A DNA stretch of 64,000 bases. Source: Tubulanus polymorphus (taxonomy: Eukaryota; Nemertea; Palaeonemertea; Tubulaniformes; Tubulanidae). The stretch's first letter is position 1; each line of letters begins with the position of its first letter. The notes under the pieces were generated by a model that saw nothing but the letters and a program-made list of their open reading frames with translations, was not told the origin of the DNA and did not search any database. Of the stretch, positions 60,001 through 64,000 are shown one piece after another. A program made the position numbers and the translations under genes. The stretch lies in assembly GCF_964204645.1 (NCBI RefSeq), contig NC_134025.1, positions 22,722,001-22,786,000 on the forward strand, written 5' to 3'.

Positions 60001-63000
60001 CCCGAATTCAGCAATCGTTGACATATTTTAACAATAAGCTCAAACCACATTAGCCTATTAAATGATGATTCGACGGAGCTTTTGGGCTATTGTTGAGTAA
60101 TGTAGCACTTTGAAATGCAGAAAATCATGTTTTATCAATAAAAATTATCATATCTACCAGAGGCCGATTTTATAGACTTTAGAATCTAAACCGGGGCTTA
60201 CCTCAACCAGGCCCCAGTTCCACGCAGTTTGATTCAAATCAGTTCATTCTCAGTAAGTCAAATCAGAACTGTGGAACTGTGGGTCCAGTATATTCAACCA
60301 GCCCCGCAGACTTCAGGTGTTCAGGATAACCTTTTTAGCTGTGGTCTATCCTACCGATTTTGAAACCATTGCGAATAGATCGTAACCTCTAACTTGTAGA
60401 TATTCCCGGGTATATGTTTTACCGCAAAAATTGTGACGACGCTTTTCGCATCGCCGAATATCAGGAAGTCACGGTTCAGCAGTGCAGCGATTTTTGCGTT
60501 GAAAAATATGAAACGTGTAAAGCCATGGAGTATTCGTCACATAGTCGCAACTGTTCCCTATTCTCGAGTCCACAGTTAACGTCAACAAGTGAGAAAGGAC
60601 GATTTTGTTATTCCCGAGGTAAGAGAATAGTTAGCTCGATGATTGTTGTCAATATCATTTCATCGACATAAAGTGTAAAACTTTATGACTCCGGCATTTT
60701 TATGCGGTTGACACAGACATTATCAATTGATGGAATGACTCTTGGGAAATCTGCTGAAACATAAGATTCTTGTGAATTTACCGGGCGACTTTAAACCATG
60801 GAATTGATTATGAAAATGATTTATGTTTTCTATTTCAGAAATCGCCAACTACTACTTGCGACCGATGGTGCAATGTGACCAACTTCCATCAGCTGCGATC
60901 ATAGCTAGGAAATGGAGATCGATGCTTCCCGATTGTAGAAAGAAATGCGACAGAAATACCCAATGCGTGACTTTCCAGTACAATCAGGCTACTCAACTTT
61001 GTCTGTTACTCGAGGAATCGTGTAACCAGGTGGCTAAGGATAATCATACGAATGTGTACGACAAAACAGGTAAACTAATTGACATTATTCCGGCGTGGTA
61101 TAATGGGTTTCCAGGCTTGCAAACCCAGTTCTACGGTTGTGAGTTAGAGTTAACTCTCAGTTAAAATCAGTTCATTTTCAATGTTTTAACTCTATAGTCA
61201 AATTTAACTCACAACTGTGGAAATGGACCCTGGGGATTGTTTTAGAGGCTTTTGTGGGACACTGTTAATTTAGTAGAATAGTGGAATAAAGTTCTTCTAT
61301 GGTTGGTAGACAGTGGAGGTGGTGGAGTTGAAAAGCGAGGATTCACCATTTGAAATACTGGAAATGTAAGCCTTGGTGGCTATTTATCAAAATGTATTTG
61401 AAATATCATAAGTATTTGTATGGAACTAGGAAGATACGAGGTCACCGAAGATATTAACACTTTAATCTTTGTTAGGGGTAGAAGGATACTGGCGTATTCG
61501 CGATCAGAGTTGTCTGTCAATGAATGACGTCAATCATACGTCAGTTTCTCCTGATAACATGCGGAAGACGTGTAACCAAGATATAAGGTGTACCGATATA
61601 CAAGTTAATATTTCGATGTTAACATTTGATGGAATGTATGATGTGCATCAGCTGCAAGAGCCTTGTCCTCGAAGCTCTATGGTCGCTGATACGAAAAACC
61701 ACGTATATATGAAAATTGGTTAGTGTTTTGATTTTGTTCTTTTTTTCACGATGATTTTGATTCGAATCAATCGATTTGGTTCTCATGTATACCTGTATCT
61801 TTTGAAATGAATAACGTACGTGTATGACATTCATCGCGCACACGGTGGCTAAATAAGGGAGGTCGCACATCATTTTTGTAAGCCGGTTCACGACGAAAAG
61901 AAATTGCATCCTCAAAAAACGATTGTTTTTTACTCCGCGTAAAACCAACGTTAAAGCTAAGCGGAATAAAAAACAATCGTTTCAAAAAAACCTGCAAAAA
62001 CTGGCCCTTACTCAACGGACAGTTTTTACAGGTTTTTTTGAAAACATTTTTTTCATTTTTCGTCGATTTTACGGGTTATTCATTGATTCTACATAGTTTC
62101 TGTGCCACGCTACTATTCCATTGTTTTAACGTCGCGTAAAGACAATTGGAACATGATGTCCCTGAATTAGCCACCATAGTCGGATTCCTAACGTAAATCC
62201 GCTATTTTCATCGTCTTTTGCGCATTGTAGTCTTTCCTGAACTCACCCTCTAGCGTTCCAAGCGTTCTTATCGTTGGATTTGTAAAAATAGATTGACTGC
62301 AATTAATGGTTATATTTCACCAGATCACAGTGGATTCCTATTAAAAACTAATTCCAAATGTAGAAATGGTGTGATCTACAGAACGATTTCGAGATCATCC
62401 GTGGCCGCCTGCGCCGAAAATTGCACCTCCTGGTGTCTGGCATTTCAGATCGATCAAGCAACTCTGACTTGTCAACTTCTTCAGAGCTGCTCGTCTGTAA
62501 CAGAAATGAGCGGCAAAATGTTCTATACTAAAGGTAAAATGCCTGAACCAAACAAAACATCATCAATTTTCCGTATATCTGATCTGAATCAGTTATCATC
62601 AATACCCTTGCCACTTCAAATGGATTCGAACTAGGCGTGGGTTAAAAGTTTTATTCAAAAAATGATAGTTTACACTATGGTTGTTATTCGTATACACTTC
62701 GTGTATATACAAAGATTGATAAGACACTATATCCGCGTTGTGACGATAGTGTGAAGAGAATCCCACAATAATGAAGAAAATTAAGTACGAAAATGTTTCC
62801 TTTAGCTAGTGGTTTATTCAACGTTTCAACTATATCCTAATAGTCATGTTCAGGAATATTGTATTCCTTGAGCAAGTAGTTTATTCAACGTTTCAACTAT
62901 ATCATAATAGTCATCTTCAGGAATGCAATATTCCTGAAGTAGTTCCCCTGAAAAGTATTCCTGAAGATGACTTTAAGAATATCGTTGAAACGTTGAATAA

Positions 63001-63605
63001 ACTATACTAGCTCAAGGAAACATTTTCGGACTTGTTTTTCTTCATTATTGTTCGTTGTAATATTATGCTTAATACCAACTCGCATTGATATTTTCACAGA
63101 GGTGAATGATCTCCTAATCACAAACAATACCTGTGTAGCTGACAACTTTACACACCGGGCCGACTACAGCTTATGGAAATGTTCGAATAAGTGCATCAGA
63201 AGCGATTCGTGCTCGGCGTTTAGATACGACCATATTCATTTTAGCTGTAGTCTTTTACTCTCAAACGTGTCCAGTCTGAATATGTTTGATCCCGCATCCA
63301 GTGTTTCTTGTTATATAAAAATCGAAGGTAAGACGCGTGTTCGTAGCAACCAATCGTTTACAACTGTTTTATTCTCTTCGTTTGTGCAATTAATGGTATC
63401 TAAATTGGAATCGGCCAACAGTAGCATCTCAGGTAGGTCCATTTTCAGTCGCACGGTATCCATCGATAGGTAAGTACCGTATATACAGCGATCCAGAAAA
63501 ACTGTTGCGATATCGTTTTGTTTTAATCTTTACTTACTTACTCTGTCAGAATTTTACACCTATAGATACTGCCTAGAACACGCTAAAGCGAAAAGGGAGA
63601 AATAG
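51041..63605 (+). CDS. Secreted protein with 16 tandem PAN/apple-like domains, one exon per domain
   Basis: Exon 1 (51041-51101) encodes a signal peptide, MAALHLLIILSICRAIACTE. Domain exons: 53443-53703, 54078-54332, 54481-54669, 55278-55508, 56414-56674, 56915-57157, 57442-57672, 58353-58571, 58684-58926, 59094-59315, 59546-59782, 60400-60618, 60839-61069, 61476-61718, 62324-62533, 63100-63327. All 16 start and end in phase 1 and are 189-261 nt long, always a multiple of three. A likely last exon is 63550-63605, giving about 1279 residues; reading through to 63473 is the alternative. Most domains show C, then C-x3-C, C-x-(A/G)-F, C-x-(L/F) and a closing YxKxG-like strand, the PAN/apple pattern. 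Identity between domains is low. Many NxS/T sites suggest a glycosylated extracellular protein, perhaps binding protein or carbohydrate. Exon 3 uses a GC donor (G/GCAAGT at 54333). Function unknown. Confidence 0.82.
52535..53050. repeat. Degenerate tandem repeat, ~150-170 bp unit, in intron 1 of the multi-PAN gene
   Basis: GGGACATGGTCTCATAGGTT near 52540 recurs as GGGCATGGCCCCATAGATTG near 52697, a weaker copy near 52846 and GGGACGTGGTCCCATAGGTT near 53015. Between them GCTGCCACCAGG and AACCGTTNAAGATAATTTCATGA variants recur in the same order. Old, diverged array of just over three units. Confidence 0.65.
54726..55045. mobile_element. Palindrome-array MITE, copy B (intron 4 of the multi-PAN gene)
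   Basis: TATGGTGGCTGATTCGGGCC at 54726 and the complement ending CAGCCACCATA at 55045 are flanked by the 7-base direct repeat AAAACAA. Long arms include ACGGCTAAAGCAACGGTGAT and its near complement. The core has five TTCTCGCGCGAGAA-type palindromes. The best preserved copy in the window. Confidence 0.85.
55575..55855. mobile_element. MITE with ATAGGCGTCC ends (intron 5 of the multi-PAN gene)
   Basis: ATAGGCGTCCTCAAGG on the left and CCTGGGGACGCCTAT on the right are inverted with one mismatch and a small indel. The 281 bp body includes GGGGGTGCGGGGGTAGCGGA and a T-rich patch. No clear target duplication. Confidence 0.65.
57821..58170. repeat. Dispersed repeat, copy 2 (intron 8 of the multi-PAN gene)
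   Basis: Shares TTGACCGCCAACCAGTCTAG, CAATATTGATGACGTAGTGC and AACGGTTTTTACGG in order with 30486-31038, but has no inserted MITE. It therefore shows the uninterrupted arrangement. Confidence 0.5.
59821..59992. mobile_element. 172 bp dimeric MITE with target-site duplication (intron 12)
   Basis: TACCCCAGTGAA at 59821 and TTCACTGGGGTA ending 59992 are perfect inverted ends, flanked on both sides by AATAATA (59814-59820 and 59993-59999). Inside, a 75-base unit that is itself an inverted repeat (TTACTTGTTCCTTAT / ATAAGGAACAAGTAA) is present twice with one difference. The near-identity implies a young duplication and insertion. Confidence 0.85.
60205..60292. repeat. Short inverted repeat (CAGTTCCAC / GTGGAACTG) in intron 12
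   Basis: GGCCCCAGTTCCACGCAGTT and AGAACTGTGGAACTGTGGGT are inverted around an 85-base stretch with AATCAG / GTAAGTCAAATC motifs. Similar to the repeat at 61113. Confidence 0.5.
61113..61236. repeat. Short inverted repeat (GGTTGTGAGTTA arms) in intron 14
   Basis: CGGTTGTGAGTTAGAGTTAA near 61134 is mirrored by TTTAACTCACAACTGTGG near 61205, with CCCAG outside both. Same style as 60205-60292; probably one family of small MITEs. Confidence 0.55.
61843..62178. mobile_element. Palindrome-array MITE family, divergent copy E (intron 15)
   Basis: CGGTGGCTAAATAAGGGA on the left and TCCCTGAATTAGCCACCATA on the right are inverted. The core pairs CGCGTAAAACCAACGTTAAA with related sequence and resembles copy D more than A or B. 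Confidence 0.55.
62765..63051. mobile_element. MITE with ACAATAATGAAGAAAA ends (intron 16)
   Basis: Left ACAATAATGAAGAAAATTAA...CGAAAATGTTTCCTT and right AAGGAAACATTTTCG...TTTTTCTTCATTATTGT are inverted over about 90 bases, continuing through GTTTATTCAACGTTTCAAC. The left half is internally duplicated (TTTATTCAACGTTTCAAC twice). It ends 48 bases before the acceptor of the last PAN exon. Confidence 0.75.
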
Positions 63606-63819
63606 CAAAACAATATATTTTACTAAATTAACTTACCATTTTATTGTTGAAACGACCGATAGTAGTCCTTCTGAACCATACAATTTAAATGAAAATACTT
63701 ACCCCGACACATAACTTGTTGAAAAGGTGTAAAGAAATACTATGCTCTTATGGTAAACATCGTAAAAGGAGGATATTTTCAATGACATCAAACGAATATC
63801 AAACGTTATTAACACTTAC

Positions 63820-64000
63820 GAAATAATTTCCAATAACAAGTGGAGCCCCAGTCGAGATGTGTTGCTAGTAAAGTGTCGTTATCGGTAATCAAGCGACACT
63901 GAAACTCTGTTGGTATATAACCGAATCCCAGGCATGAAGGGTCAAATAGACATCCAAGTCGACACCGTTCGAGAGTCTCAACCGCGCTATCGTTAGCGCC
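63820..64000 (-). CDS. PAN/apple-like exon of a convergent second gene (partial)
   Basis: Read on the minus strand, the frame from the window edge to 63820 encodes ETLERCRLGCLFDPSCLGFG, a C-x3-C-x5-C-x-G-F pattern like the plus-strand domains, then QCRLI and a closing Cys in STCYWKLF. It ends in a strong phase 1 donor, C/GTAAGTG. The start of the exon is outside the window. It shows that a related gene lies to the right in opposite orientation. Whether 63700-63800 holds further exons of it could not be settled. Confidence 0.7.

Noticed and set aside
1-64000. tRNA, rRNA or snRNA genes
   Set aside because: No cloverleaf or conserved promoter boxes could be supported by eye; a tRNAscan/Infernal run would be decisive.

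Overview
This 64 kb window is nuclear DNA of a multicellular animal, AT-rich and heavily intronic with GT-AG splice sites. Gene content (tryptophan hydroxylase, Popeye protein, GT14 glycosyltransferase, a single-exon UGT tandem array, DUSP8/16-type phosphatase) and many short inverted-repeat elements suggest a marine invertebrate bilaterian, most likely a lophotrochozoan such as a mollusc. The phylum is an inference; nothing in the window fixes it. No prokaryotic operon, CRISPR array or rRNA gene was seen.

Layout. 0-1.4 kb: last coding exon and 3' UTR of a Tyr/Asn-rich (hnRNP-like) gene. 1.9-12.6 kb: two paralogous mitochondrial genes in head-to-head orientation, DMAC2 (-) and DMAC2L/ATP5S (+), with all three introns at the same positions and phases. 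They are separated by a 3.6 kb terminal-inverted-repeat element that carries a 13-unit, ~190 bp satellite. The DMAC2L stop is followed after 6 nt, in the same frame, by the start of MMACHC (vitamin B12 processing). 12.6-18.7 kb: gene-poor, probably partly 3' UTR. 18.7-22.2 kb: seven-exon DUSP8/16-type MAP kinase phosphatase (-). 25.4-29.3 kb: GCNT-like glycosyltransferase (+) and a Popeye-domain gene (-), tail to tail with only tens of bases between their predicted poly(A) sites. 31.8-41.8 kb: five tandem UDP-glycosyltransferase genes (+), four intact and one dead, with mosaic similarity that suggests gene conversion. 42.4-47.2 kb: eleven-exon tryptophan hydroxylase (-), with a LINE remnant and a MITE in its introns. 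51.0-63.6 kb: one gene of a signal-peptide exon plus 16 consecutive PAN/apple-like domain exons, every one phase 1-1 and a multiple of three long. 63.8-64 kb: a further PAN exon on the opposite strand, from a convergent relative.

Exon models were built by hand. For DMAC2, DMAC2L, DUSP, GCNT, POPDC and TPH the exon lengths sum to a multiple of three and the joined reading frames match the families from memory. No database search was possible. The most unusual items are the multi-PAN gene, the TIR element whose ends and satellite share an ACCTG-N6-CAGGT motif, the DMAC2L/MMACHC stop-start junction, and two MITE families built around arrays of short palindromes.
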